The notes: generated by a model from the sequence alone, not told the origin. DNA of 5,510 bases from an uncultured Planctomycetaceae bacterium (GCA_903921605.1 CAIXQV010000099.1:1-5510); one strand, 5' to 3'. Shown: positions 1-5,510, numbered from the stretch's first letter. Translations and numbers: made by a program.

Positions 1-197
1 ACCATGATCACGGCAGTCTTTTCGCTGTCAGGCTTTCCGCCGGTTTCTGCGCCCTGAGCAGCTCGCAGACGAAGCAGTCCGGGCAAGGTCAAGCTGGCAA
101 ATCCGCCAAGACCCATTCTCATGAAGCCACGTCGGCCGGACGAACCAAACACAGAAGGGCCTGGACAAACCGATGATGCAAAAAATGGATCACTCAT
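1..197 (-). CDS. DUF1501 family protein, N-terminal fragment (partial, runs off left edge)
   Basis: I translated this fragment by hand; it gives 65 full codons plus the first two bases of a Val codon. Residues 21-27 read GRRGFMR, a twin-arginine (Tat) export motif. A hydrophobic Gly/Leu-rich stretch ending LPGLLRLRAAQGA (about 28-50) follows, then a short linker and TAVIMV at 61-66. In DUF1501 proteins of planctomycetes, a Tat signal followed by a strand of this kind leads into the alkaline-phosphatase-like metallohydrolase fold. The ATG at 197 is chosen because an in-frame TGA lies two codons upstream (203-201) and a GGAG site lies 9 nt upstream. It is third in the probable operon, 94 nt after the PPC protein gene. 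Role: probably an exported enzyme of unknown substrate. The family call rests on the signal region and context, because the metal-binding core is outside the window. Confidence 0.8.
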   Translation of the reverse strand, partial: MSDPFFASSVCPGPSVFGSSGRRGFMRMGLGGFASLTLPGLLRLRAAQGAETGGKPDSEKTAVIM

Positions 198-206
198 GAT
201 TCATGA

Positions 207-210
207 CTCC
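207..210 (-). promoter_or_regulatory. Shine-Dalgarno site of the DUF1501 gene
   Basis: On the minus strand the sequence reads GGAGTCATGAATCATG, with GGAG 9 nt before the chosen ATG at 197. A second ATG lies closer to GGAG, at 204, but it opens only a four-codon frame ending in TGA (MNHE). The downstream ATG is therefore the start of the long frame. Confidence 0.55.
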
Positions 211-226
211 GATGCACAGAATTGTA

Positions 227-248
227 GGTTGGACATTCTTGTCCGACT
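227..248. repeat. Intergenic hairpin, unit A of an inverted pair
   Basis: GGACA (231-235) and TGTCC (240-244) pair around a TTCT loop. On the plus strand the stem extends to 227/248, giving nine pairs including two G-T wobbles; on the minus strand those two become mismatches. The surrounding 20 bases at 226-245 match the reverse complement of 258-277 at 16 of 20 positions. It lies between the PPC and DUF1501 genes and has no T-run after it on either strand, so it does not resemble a classic intrinsic terminator. It is better described as a REP-like palindromic unit. Confidence 0.6.
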
Positions 249-255
249 GTGACTC

Positions 256-279
256 GACGGGCAGGAATGCCCATCCTGC
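256..279. repeat. Intergenic hairpin, unit B of an inverted pair
   Basis: GGGCA (259-263) and TGCCC (268-272) pair around a GGAA loop; the stem continues to 256/275 across one mismatch. An alternative fold pairs GCAGGA (261-266) with TCCTGC (274-279), and the two folds exclude each other. Read on the minus strand the core is GGGCATTCCTGCCC. It matches unit A read on the plus strand (GGACATTCTTGTCC) at 11 of 14 positions, with substitutions at symmetric stem positions that keep the pairing. It begins 13 nt after the PPC gene stop codon. Confidence 0.6.
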
Positions 280-291
280 TGAAACTGATCA

Positions 292-2544
292 CTAAGGAGC
301 TTTCACGCGAATCGCGATCGGCTCCGACAAAATAATATCAACAGTATCTTTTGGTGTAGCAAGGTCGGTTGCCGCTTTGACTTTGGCTGCGGCGGCAGTC
401 ACTGCAGCATCAGCCGCCAGCTTCTTCGCCGTTGCATCGGCAACGGCCTTGTCAGCTTCCGCCTTCTTCTCCGAGGCTGCTGCCGCTGCCTCTTCGGTCA
501 GCTTCTGAACTTCTGCAGTAATCGCGGTCGCTTCATCCGTAACTCGTTTCTGTTCAGCTTCAGCGGCGGCGATAGCGTCGGGGTTGTACCGATACTTTGC
601 CACAGCACTGCCGTAAAATGTAATGAGGTAGTCGCCGGGTTGAGTTCCGAGAGCTTTCGTGTCCAGCACTGCTTCAGAAGTATCGGCTGTCAGAGAAACA
701 TCGAAGCGAGGATTCCCTTCGAAGCCGTCTCCGGATGTCTTCAGCTGGAGAATCGTTCCGGAGAACTCGGCTCGCTTTGTGTGCACCAGAGGGACCGTCA
801 ACTTCTCCCCGGCCGTCACTTCCCAGACTTTCTTTTCGCTCGGTGCGATTGAGATCGGAGCGAACTCGGACCCCGTCACTGAAACCGGCAGTCCGGTCAC
901 AAGTCGTGGGCTGGGAACTTCGCCCCATGAATCCACGATCGGCCACGCGTGGCTGGCCATATGCATTGGTCGTTTGAGTTCTGTTCCGTCGAGTGTTGAC
1001 TTGCCATAGAACGTGACGTTGGCCAGCGATCGAGGAGCATTTTGATCGGCTGTCAGCAGCATAATGCCGCGAGTTTTTCCTTTTGGAATCTTCAGGCCCT
1101 GAGCCGTGACACCTTCAGGAAGTCCTTCCATCACCAGTTCGATGTCGCCATCAAAGCCGTCGCGGCGAACGGCCACAACTTCCAGAGCCACGGTGATTCC
1201 ACCGCGAAGTGCGAGCGGTTTTGAAAGGGCATTTCGGTCACCGTTACGCAGCTCCATATGCAAGCCCCAGGCGGCGACGGCATAGTCCGGAGCCGCTTTG
1301 CGGATTACAAGGCGGTAAACATTTCGAGCATCGTTGCGAGTCCCGCCGAACAGATCCGAGATCTGCAGGCGATGCACGCCGTCTTCTTTGATCTCAAGTT
1401 TGCCAATGATATCGGCCGAGCCACCGTCGAACGGAGGCCCATCGTACGCGTAACCATTGCTGGACGGCTTCATTGGAGGAGCGATGTCGGTGAACTCAGC
1501 CACGTCCGTGATTTTCTGTTCGGCGCCTTCACCGGCGACATGCTGCACGAGAATTGAAGGATCGGTTGGACGTCCGAGTCGCTCTGAGGCTACTTCGACC
1601 CACCACACGTCGCCCTTTGTGGCGGTAAATTCAAACGTGTCGACATCGGCTGCCGGGAAGAAGCTGCCGGACAGATCACAAGGCAGAGTAATCTTCTGCA
1701 CCTGAGCTGCCCCGTTGTTCGGTTCAACTTCTGCAAGCCCTGCAATCTCGGGAAGTCCCGCTGCTGGCCAGGAGAATGAGTTCACCGTCTTTGTTGACGC
1801 AAACATTGGCACGGGTGAGTCGGCCGGAATGTTCTGCAACGATAAGCGATAATAGTAAGCTGGACCACCTTTGAAGGTCAGTTCGTGAACCTTGATCGTG
1901 TGTTTACCATCTTCTTTGGCGGTAAAATCCAGAGTGCCTCCGCGACGTTCCACCATCAAATCTCGCCCAGCCGCGTCACCGATGATCAAGACAGCCTCAA
2001 GCTTGGAATCGATTCCTCGCGACGCCACATTGACGATGTACCGCTGACCTTTGACTGCATCGAATGTGTAGTGATCAACCGCGCGGTTCGTCATGACGGC
2101 ATTGCAGATTGAATTGACCGCGACCGGCATCGCTGTCGGCAGAGTTGTGTTCGGTGTGGTCTGAACCAGTTCCTGCAAAGTGTCCACGCAGAAAACTCGT
2201 GAAGAAGTCACTCCCAAACGAGTCATCAGTCGGGCTTCATGGATTCCCGGAGGGCAATCTGCAGCGATCGTGACGATCCATTTGTTGGCTTCTGGTTGAC
2301 CATTCGCGTCCAGCTTGGGTTTCGCCGTTAAGCCGGGATGCGTGAAGATCAGCTCACTGGCGTCTTCGAGGTTCTCGCCGGTGATGACAATCTCAACCTC
2401 AGAGCCCACTTTGCCGCCCATCGGCATCGTGGTCAAAAGCCGAGGCAACGGCAGGCAGACAGTTTGTGCTGAGGCTGACAGACTGCTCAGCAGCAAAGCA
2501 CTGACAATCGCGAGACTTCGAATTCCGTGAGAAGCGATCTTCAT
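292..2544 (-). CDS. Secreted PPC-domain protein with C-terminal coiled-coil insert
   Basis: The protein has 750 residues. Residues 1-27 form a Sec signal peptide ending SASAQ. Residues about 32-121 resemble an IPT/TIG-like beta-sandwich, with the signature GSEVEIVITGENL. Two PPC (bacterial pre-peptidase C-terminal) modules follow at about 134-237 and 270-419; the second opens with the typical EPNN (274-277) and has DVDTFEFTATKGD. Further beta-rich sequence runs to about 653, then an Ala/Lys/Glu coiled coil (654-729) and a last strand DTVDIILSEPIAIRVKAP. Relatives are sometimes named subtilase-type protease, but I see no Asp/His/Ser catalytic motifs, so a binding or scaffold role is more likely. 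A TTG start at 2622 was rejected because it would bury the signal peptide behind 26 residues, several of them encoded by the upstream hairpin region. Shine-Dalgarno pairing before the ATG is poor. It is the second gene of the probable operon, 114 nt after the DUF1549 gene. Confidence 0.85.
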   Translation of the reverse strand: MKIASHGIRSLAIVSALLLSSLSASAQTVCLPLPRLLTTMPMGGKVGSEVEIVITGENLEDASELIFTHPGLTAKPKLDANGQPEANKWIVTIAADCPPGIHEARLMTRLGVTSSRVFCVDTLQELVQTTPNTTLPTAMPVAVNSICNAVMTNRAVDHYTFDAVKGQRYIVNVASRGIDSKLEAVLIIGDAAGRDLMVERRGGTLDFTAKEDGKHTIKVHELTFKGGPAYYYRLSLQNIPADSPVPMFASTKTVNSFSWPAAGLPEIAGLAEVEPNNGAAQVQKITLPCDLSGSFFPAADVDTFEFTATKGDVWWVEVASERLGRPTDPSILVQHVAGEGAEQKITDVAEFTDIAPPMKPSSNGYAYDGPPFDGGSADIIGKLEIKEDGVHRLQISDLFGGTRNDARNVYRLVIRKAAPDYAVAAWGLHMELRNGDRNALSKPLALRGGITVALEVVAVRRDGFDGDIELVMEGLPEGVTAQGLKIPKGKTRGIMLLTADQNAPRSLANVTFYGKSTLDGTELKRPMHMASHAWPIVDSWGEVPSPRLVTGLPVSVTGSEFAPISIAPSEKKVWEVTAGEKLTVPLVHTKRAEFSGTILQLKTSGDGFEGNPRFDVSLTADTSEAVLDTKALGTQPGDYLITFYGSAVAKYRYNPDAIAAAEAEQKRVTDEATAITAEVQKLTEEAAAAASEKKAEADKAVADATAKKLAADAAVTAAAAKVKAATDLATPKDTVDIILSEPIAIRVKAP
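358..585 (-). other. Coiled-coil-encoding Ala/Lys/Glu-rich segment of the PPC protein
   Basis: Residues about 654-729 are almost entirely Ala, Lys, Glu, Thr, Asp and Val, with no Gly or Pro until the TPKD at the exit. Examples are EEAAAAASEKKAEADKAV and AAVTAAAAKVKAA. The segment is predicted helical and probably forms one long helix or a helical hairpin. It sits between YRYNP, which ends a beta domain, and the final strand DTVDIILSEPIAIRV, so it looks like an insertion in a loop rather than a tail. The DNA is rich in GCN codons, which could favour length change by slippage. Confidence 0.7.
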
Positions 2545-2632
2545 AGCTATTCGTCTAATCAAATATCGGAGGTTGACTTTAATGACAGGTTGCAGCGGCG
2601 CCCGGAGGTGGCAAAGGGACAAAACAATTCGG

Positions 2633-2646
2633 AGGGCTGACGCCCT
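2633..2646. repeat. GC-rich intergenic hairpin between the DUF1549 and PPC genes
   Basis: On the minus strand this reads AGGGC-GTCA-GCCCT, a perfect 5-bp stem with a 4-nt loop, starting 12 nt after the TAG of the upstream gene. A T-rich stretch (AATTGTTTTGT) follows after four unpaired bases. It is therefore not an ideal intrinsic terminator, but it could attenuate transcription or stabilise the upstream mRNA end. From memory, an AGGGCGTCAGCCCTCCG-like motif recurs between genes in planctomycete genomes. That suggests a dispersed repeat, though I cannot test it here. Confidence 0.5.
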
Positions 2647-2658
2647 GCCGCTCGCCTT

Positions 2659-4902
2659 CTAGTGGTTGAACAAAAACTCTTTCGTATTGATCAGAGCCCA
2701 GATCAGATCCTGAAATTTTTCCTGACCAGCGCGTTGGACGTCGACAGGGTTGCCGGCGGAATCGAGTAACGGTTCCGCCAGATAATCCACAGCGACTTTC
2801 AATTCTTCAGCTTTTGGTTCTCGTGAAAACGCGACCATATAAAGTTCGCGAATTCGGTCTTCCGGCGGTTTGTCTGATTTTGACAACCGGTCTGCTCGCC
2901 CACTTCCCGTTGCCAGCTTGCCTTTGATATCCGCCGCATTCATCAGGTGAAGACTTTGAGCAAGGCTGGATGACTGAATTCGCTCACACTCACAGACGCT
3001 TTCATTTTCCGGGCGACCGAACACACGCAGAAAAGGTGAGGCGTTGTTATAGCTGTTATCTGGCAAAGCGATCGCGCGAGTTCCAGCGGGAAGATTCGGG
3101 AAGTCGGTTTTGGCACCCGTCAAATCGTCGATCGCATCCAGCATCACTTCCGCCTGAAGTCGACGTGGATAATAACGGGAGTAGTTTTGCACATCGGCGA
3201 TGTTGTGCTCGTTTGGCGTTGCACTTAACTGATACGCGTTCGACTGCACGATCACCTTCACCAGCGACTTCAGATCAAAGTGGCTGTCGATGAAATGCTT
3301 TTCCAAAGCAGCCAGTAGTTCCGGATTCGTCGGCGGATTGGAGTCGCGAATATCGTCTTCCGGCTCGATGAGACCTCGTCGGAAGAAATGCTTCCAGTAA
3401 CGATTCACCAAGGCTTTGGCGAAGAACGGGTTCTGCGGAGAACTCATCCAGTCTGCTAGCTTCAGTCGAGGATCTTCATCCGGGGCAATGGCAGGAATTG
3501 CATCGCCCAACGCTCCTGGTTTCAACGAAGCACCGGTCTTGATGTTCGTGGCCACAGCAACGCCGCGTTTGTGGAAGATCAGGTCTTCACCACGAGTCGC
3601 CGATGGTTTGCGTCCCACCTGCGTAAAGAACGCGGACAGACTGTAATAGTCATCCTGGCTCCAGCGTTCGAACGGATGATGATGACACTGAGCACATTGC
3701 ATGCGCACACCGAGGAATAGCTGAGCCACATCTTCGAGCTGCTGCTTGGGCTCTTTCACTCGCTTGTACCAAGCCACCGGCGGATTCGCGATCACTGTAC
3801 CCGTGGCCGCGAGCAGTTCTCGCACCATCTGGTCATAAGGCTTATTCGCCAGCAAACTGTCTCGCACCCACGCATAGAACGCGAAGTTGGACGTGATATC
3901 GCTGGCGTCGTCGCGACGATTCTTCAGCATCGCCGTCCATTTGTTGGCGAAGAAGTCCGCGTACTCGGGACTGCTCAGCAAGTTGTCGATCACCTGATCG
4001 CGCTTGTCAGCGGCTGTGTTCGCCAGGAAAGCACGTGATTCTTCTTCGGTCGGCAAACGGCCGGAGATATCCAGCGTAATTCGGCGGAGGTATGTGGCAT
4101 CGTCGCAAACGGGCGAAGGCGGAACTCCGATCTCTTTGAGATTTGCAAACACCAGATCGTCAACGAAGTTCTTTGACGGCGGAACATTCTCAACGGGTGC
4201 ACCCAGCGGGATGGATGCGTTGAAGACAGTGATTCGTCCCTGGTAGCGAACCATGATGGCCACCTTGCCCGGGATGTCAAGAACCTTCACGAGTCCTCGA
4301 TCGGACACATCGGCCATGCTCTTATCGTTTGATTCGAACAGAGCCTGTTCGGTCACATCGCGTTCTGAACCATCCGAGTATTTCGCGACGGCCTTGAGCT
4401 GTTGTTCGGTGTTTCGCTGGACGGTGCCTCGTCCGGGTTGAACATCCACGGCAAGCAGCTTGGGAGCCACTTCACCATCGAACGTTGCCCCCTGACGAAT
4501 CCAGTTCAGCAGGATCTGATAGGCCTGCGAATCAGCTTTGATTCGGAGTCCCCCGCCGTGCGGAGTTTTTCCGGACGCTTTGGTCAGCAGGAGGCTGTTT
4601 TCGGGAGCGGACAAGAACAGTCGGCGACCGCGATTTTCTTTGACGATGTGTTCGTAGTCTTCTTCCGCTTCAAAGCCCAATAGCGACAGATGAAAACCTT
4701 TTTGGCCGCCGCCCGCTTTAGCGTGGCATACTCCGGCGTTGCAACCGGCTTTGGTCAGCACAGGAACGACATCGTTCACGAAGCTAATGTTCGGAGAAGA
4801 TTCCTGAGCGTGAATGGAGCCCGGAAGGACAGCGGCCGTCATGACGACGACGCACAGAGATAAACGACGAACGTGTTCGCCGAGTGGCAGCTTTGAGGCC
4901 AT
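2659..4902 (-). CDS. PSCyt1-like / Big_2 / DUF1549 / DUF1553 exported protein
   Basis: The protein has 747 residues. Residues 1-32 form a Sec signal peptide (cleavage near SIHA/QES). Residues about 39-145 resemble a planctomycete cytochrome c (PSCyt1) domain with the spaced heme-type motif C54-NAGV-C59-H60 and a PHGGG at 114-118. Residues about 150-232 resemble a bacterial Ig-like Big_2 domain (YSDGSERDVTEQALFES). DUF1549 spans about 245-432 and includes C403-AQ-C406-H407 followed by HHPFERW. DUF1553 spans about 470-740 (NPFFAKALVNRYWKHFFRRG, ending KEFLFNH). The domain order and length are those of full-length family members, and no frameshift is seen. Biochemical function is not established; the Cys/His motifs suggest covalent heme or metal and an electron-transfer or redox role outside the cytoplasm. 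The ATG at 4902 directly precedes the signal peptide, but no clear Shine-Dalgarno site is present. It is the first gene of the probable operon with the PPC and DUF1501 genes. Confidence 0.92.
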   Translation of the reverse strand: MASKLPLGEHVRRLSLCVVVMTAAVLPGSIHAQESSPNISFVNDVVPVLTKAGCNAGVCHAKAGGGQKGFHLSLLGFEAEEDYEHIVKENRGRRLFLSAPENSLLLTKASGKTPHGGGLRIKADSQAYQILLNWIRQGATFDGEVAPKLLAVDVQPGRGTVQRNTEQQLKAVAKYSDGSERDVTEQALFESNDKSMADVSDRGLVKVLDIPGKVAIMVRYQGRITVFNASIPLGAPVENVPPSKNFVDDLVFANLKEIGVPPSPVCDDATYLRRITLDISGRLPTEEESRAFLANTAADKRDQVIDNLLSSPEYADFFANKWTAMLKNRRDDASDITSNFAFYAWVRDSLLANKPYDQMVRELLAATGTVIANPPVAWYKRVKEPKQQLEDVAQLFLGVRMQCAQCHHHPFERWSQDDYYSLSAFFTQVGRKPSATRGEDLIFHKRGVAVATNIKTGASLKPGALGDAIPAIAPDEDPRLKLADWMSSPQNPFFAKALVNRYWKHFFRRGLIEPEDDIRDSNPPTNPELLAALEKHFIDSHFDLKSLVKVIVQSNAYQLSATPNEHNIADVQNYSRYYPRRLQAEVMLDAIDDLTGAKTDFPNLPAGTRAIALPDNSYNNASPFLRVFGRPENESVCECERIQSSSLAQSLHLMNAADIKGKLATGSGRADRLSKSDKPPEDRIRELYMVAFSREPKAEELKVAVDYLAEPLLDSAGNPVDVQRAGQEKFQDLIWALINTKEFLFNH

Positions 4903-5031
4903 ATCGTTACCGCTTCAGGCCAGAGGGAAGGATGCAGTCAGGAGTGACTACACGAAAATCAGGAGGGAGTCCGCGGGACCGGACCACTTGAATTTAATCG
5001 GAAAGGAGGGCATTCGTCTATCGTCAAACTG

Positions 5032-5060
5032 ATTTTAAGGCCGGATTCCGGAATCGTCCT
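5032..5060 (-). promoter_or_regulatory. Candidate promoter of the minus-strand operon
   Basis: On the minus strand TAAAAT (5037-5032) is a good -10 box. At 17-bp spacing the -35 position (5060-5055) reads AGGACG, sharing only GAC with TTGACA. Transcription would begin near 5025 and leave about 120 nt of leader before the ATG at 4902. A TTGACG on the same strand (5027-5022) is a better -35 box but has no -10 partner at normal spacing. The choice is a guess from box similarity. Confidence 0.2.
5044..5055. promoter_or_regulatory. Perfect 12-bp palindrome, possible operator
   Basis: GATTCCGGAATC equals its own reverse complement. It overlaps a second inverted repeat, CCGGA-T-TCCGG (5041-5051). 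It falls within the spacer of the candidate minus-strand promoter and touches its -35 position, which is where a dimeric repressor could act. No regulator gene is visible in the window, so its use as an operator is an inference from symmetry and position alone. Confidence 0.3.
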
Positions 5061-5170
5061 GCGGCAGCACTGCGGAGAGCCCTGTCTAATCGGGAGAACC
5101 GGAATGATGTTTTTTGTCACACATCGAGGATTGAAAGCCATCAGTCCTGGGGGTTGACTGGCTGCCGTCC

Positions 5171-5180
5171 GATGGCCATC
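5171..5180. promoter_or_regulatory. Perfect 10-bp palindrome
   Basis: GATGGCCATC is self-complementary and lies about 45 bp upstream of the candidate -35 box of the lipoprotein gene. A looser inverted repeat (CAGTC/GACTG, 9-nt gap) lies just to its left. Palindromes of 10 bp arise by chance fairly often, so this is noted as a possible protein-binding site only. Confidence 0.2.
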
Positions 5181-5224
5181 CACCTCATTCTAAAGCCGAT
5201 TCGAAGTTGCTCGGTGAGTACCGC

Positions 5225-5253
5225 TTGAAAGCCTGCTGGCGTCTGTTTACGCT
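5225..5253 (+). promoter_or_regulatory. Candidate promoter of the lipoprotein gene
   Basis: TTGAAA (5225-5230) matches five of six bases of the -35 consensus. After a 17-bp spacer, TACGCT (5248-5253) keeps the first two and the last base of the -10 box. Transcription would start near 5260 and give a leader of about 44 nt before the GTG at 5304. Spacing and location are good, but the -10 box is weak. Confidence 0.3.
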
Positions 5254-5293
5254 CAGCAAAAGAGCTTGTCAGCGAGAAATCTGTTCATCGGTT

Positions 5294-5297
5294 GGAG
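5294..5297 (+). promoter_or_regulatory. Shine-Dalgarno site deciding a GTG start
   Basis: GGAG lies 6 nt before GTG at 5304 (TTGGAGAATTCTGTG). An in-frame TTG at 5292 overlaps this site and so is a poorer start. No in-frame ATG occurs upstream before the TGA at 5226-5228. Confidence 0.6.
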
Positions 5298-5303
5298 AAT
5301 TCT

Positions 5304-5510
5304 GTGGTCATTTCAGCCACTCGGTCGCGTCTGCGGCGGTTGTTTATCGACGCCTTCCTGCCAGCGATGCTCCTGGTTACCGTCGGATGCGGTGGTGGGG
5401 AAGAGGCGGCCACCGATTCTGCGGCTTCATCGGATGCCGCTGCTCCAGGTGGTGCGGCGGCTGGAATGCCAGCGGGCGACCCAGCTGCGCCGGGCATGAC
5501 ACCGGGCATG
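5304..5510 (+). CDS. Putative lipoprotein with Ala/Gly/Pro/Met-rich linker (partial, runs off right edge)
   Basis: I found this frame by reading the strand; 69 codons lie within the window. The N-terminus has a basic region (RSRLRR, residues 7-12), a hydrophobic stretch (LFIDAFLPAMLLVTVG) and Cys29 followed by GGGEEAATD. LVTVGC is a somewhat loose lipobox, but the CGGG start is common in planctomycete lipoproteins. After Cys29 the mature protein is low complexity: Ser/Ala/Asp, then Ala/Gly/Pro/Met ending in a PGMT-PGM repeat. This is a typical flexible tether before a folded domain that lies beyond the edge. The GTG start is supported by GGAG 6 nt upstream. A competing plus-strand frame starting at 5266 overlaps it but is rich in Cys, Arg and Trp and lacks a lipobox. 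The gene is divergent from the DUF1549 operon; function cannot be told from this fragment. Confidence 0.75.
   Translation, partial: MVISATRSRLRRLFIDAFLPAMLLVTVGCGGGEEAATDSAASSDAAAPGGAAAGMPAGDPAAPGMTPGM

Larger units (their letters stand above)
4903..5303. other. Divergent intergenic region (401 bp)
   Basis: This lies between the starts of the minus-strand operon and the plus-strand lipoprotein gene, so it should hold promoters for both. It contains weak sigma-70-like boxes on each strand and two perfect palindromes (5044-5055 and 5171-5180). It also has an inverted repeat CAGTC/GACTG at 5142-5146 and 5156-5160, and purine-rich AGGAGGG at 4961-4967 and 5004-5010 without a following gene. No RNA gene or convincing small ORF was found. 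One minus-strand frame of 74 codons (5183-4959) starts with GTG and shows no ribosome site or recognisable protein character. Confidence 0.7.

Noticed and set aside
227..279. Intrinsic terminator between the PPC and DUF1501 genes
   Set aside because: Both hairpins lack a following T-run on either strand, and the minus-strand stem of unit A contains mismatches.
659..1009. Plus-strand open frame of 116 codons
   Set aside because: It lies entirely antisense to the PPC gene, has no recognisable domain and is a by-product of the codon bias of the real gene.
292..2544. Subtilase-type protease function for the PPC protein
   Set aside because: No peptidase catalytic motif is present; only the PPC modules that often accompany secreted peptidases are seen.
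2545..2622. N-terminal extension of the PPC protein from a TTG at 2622
   Set aside because: It would add 26 residues, several encoded by the region around the intergenic hairpin, ahead of a complete signal peptide that begins at the ATG at 2544.
2970..3293. Plus-strand open frame of 107 codons
   Set aside because: It is antisense to the DUF1553 part of a well-supported gene; its Arg/Ser/His-rich composition is typical of a shadow frame.
4961..5010. Two AGGAGGG sequences resembling strong ribosome sites on the plus strand
   Set aside because: Neither is followed at proper spacing by a start codon with a meaningful frame. A TTG at 4988 gives only 14 codons and is about 20 nt from the nearest site.
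4959..5183. Minus-strand open frame of 74 codons in the divergent intergenic region
   Set aside because: It starts with GTG without a ribosome site, shows no signal, domain or hydrophobic pattern, and overlaps the likely promoter region.
5266..5499. Plus-strand frame of 77 codons overlapping the lipoprotein start
   Set aside because: Its Cys/Arg/Trp-rich composition looks non-coding, while the overlapping GTG frame has a lipobox and a well-placed GGAG.

Overview
The window looks like chromosomal DNA of a planctomycete. Three adjacent minus-strand genes belong to exported protein families that are greatly expanded in that phylum: a PSCyt1/Big_2/DUF1549/DUF1553 protein, a pre-peptidase C-terminal (PPC) domain protein, and the N-terminus of a DUF1501 protein. 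Weak or absent Shine-Dalgarno sites before two of these genes, and a Cys-Gly-Gly-Gly lipoprotein start on the other strand, also fit. The genus cannot be named from the sequence.

Layout, in the direction of the main transcription unit (minus strand): a divergent intergenic region (4903-5303) holds weak promoter candidates and two perfect palindromes. The cytochrome-like DUF1549/DUF1553 gene follows (4902-2659). After it come a 114-nt gap with a GC-rich hairpin, the PPC protein gene (2544-292), a 94-nt gap with a pair of inverted related hairpins, and the start of the DUF1501 gene (197 to beyond position 1). On the plus strand a lipoprotein gene begins at a GTG at 5304 and runs off the right edge.

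The three minus-strand genes are co-oriented, closely spaced and without a convincing internal terminator, so they probably form one operon. All three products are predicted to leave the cytoplasm: two carry Sec-type signals and the DUF1501 protein a twin-arginine signal. The first gene has two Cys/His motifs of cytochrome c type, the second is built from beta-sandwich domains with a late coiled-coil insert, and the third is the start of a metallohydrolase-like fold. A shared extracytoplasmic complex or pathway is a reasonable inference, but its substrate cannot be read from the sequence.

No tRNA, rRNA, CRISPR array, insertion sequence or phage gene was seen. The least ordinary signals are the intergenic hairpin repeats, especially the pair at 226-277, the heme-like CX4CH domain with no methionine available as ligand, and the coiled coil inserted before the last beta-strand of the PPC protein.
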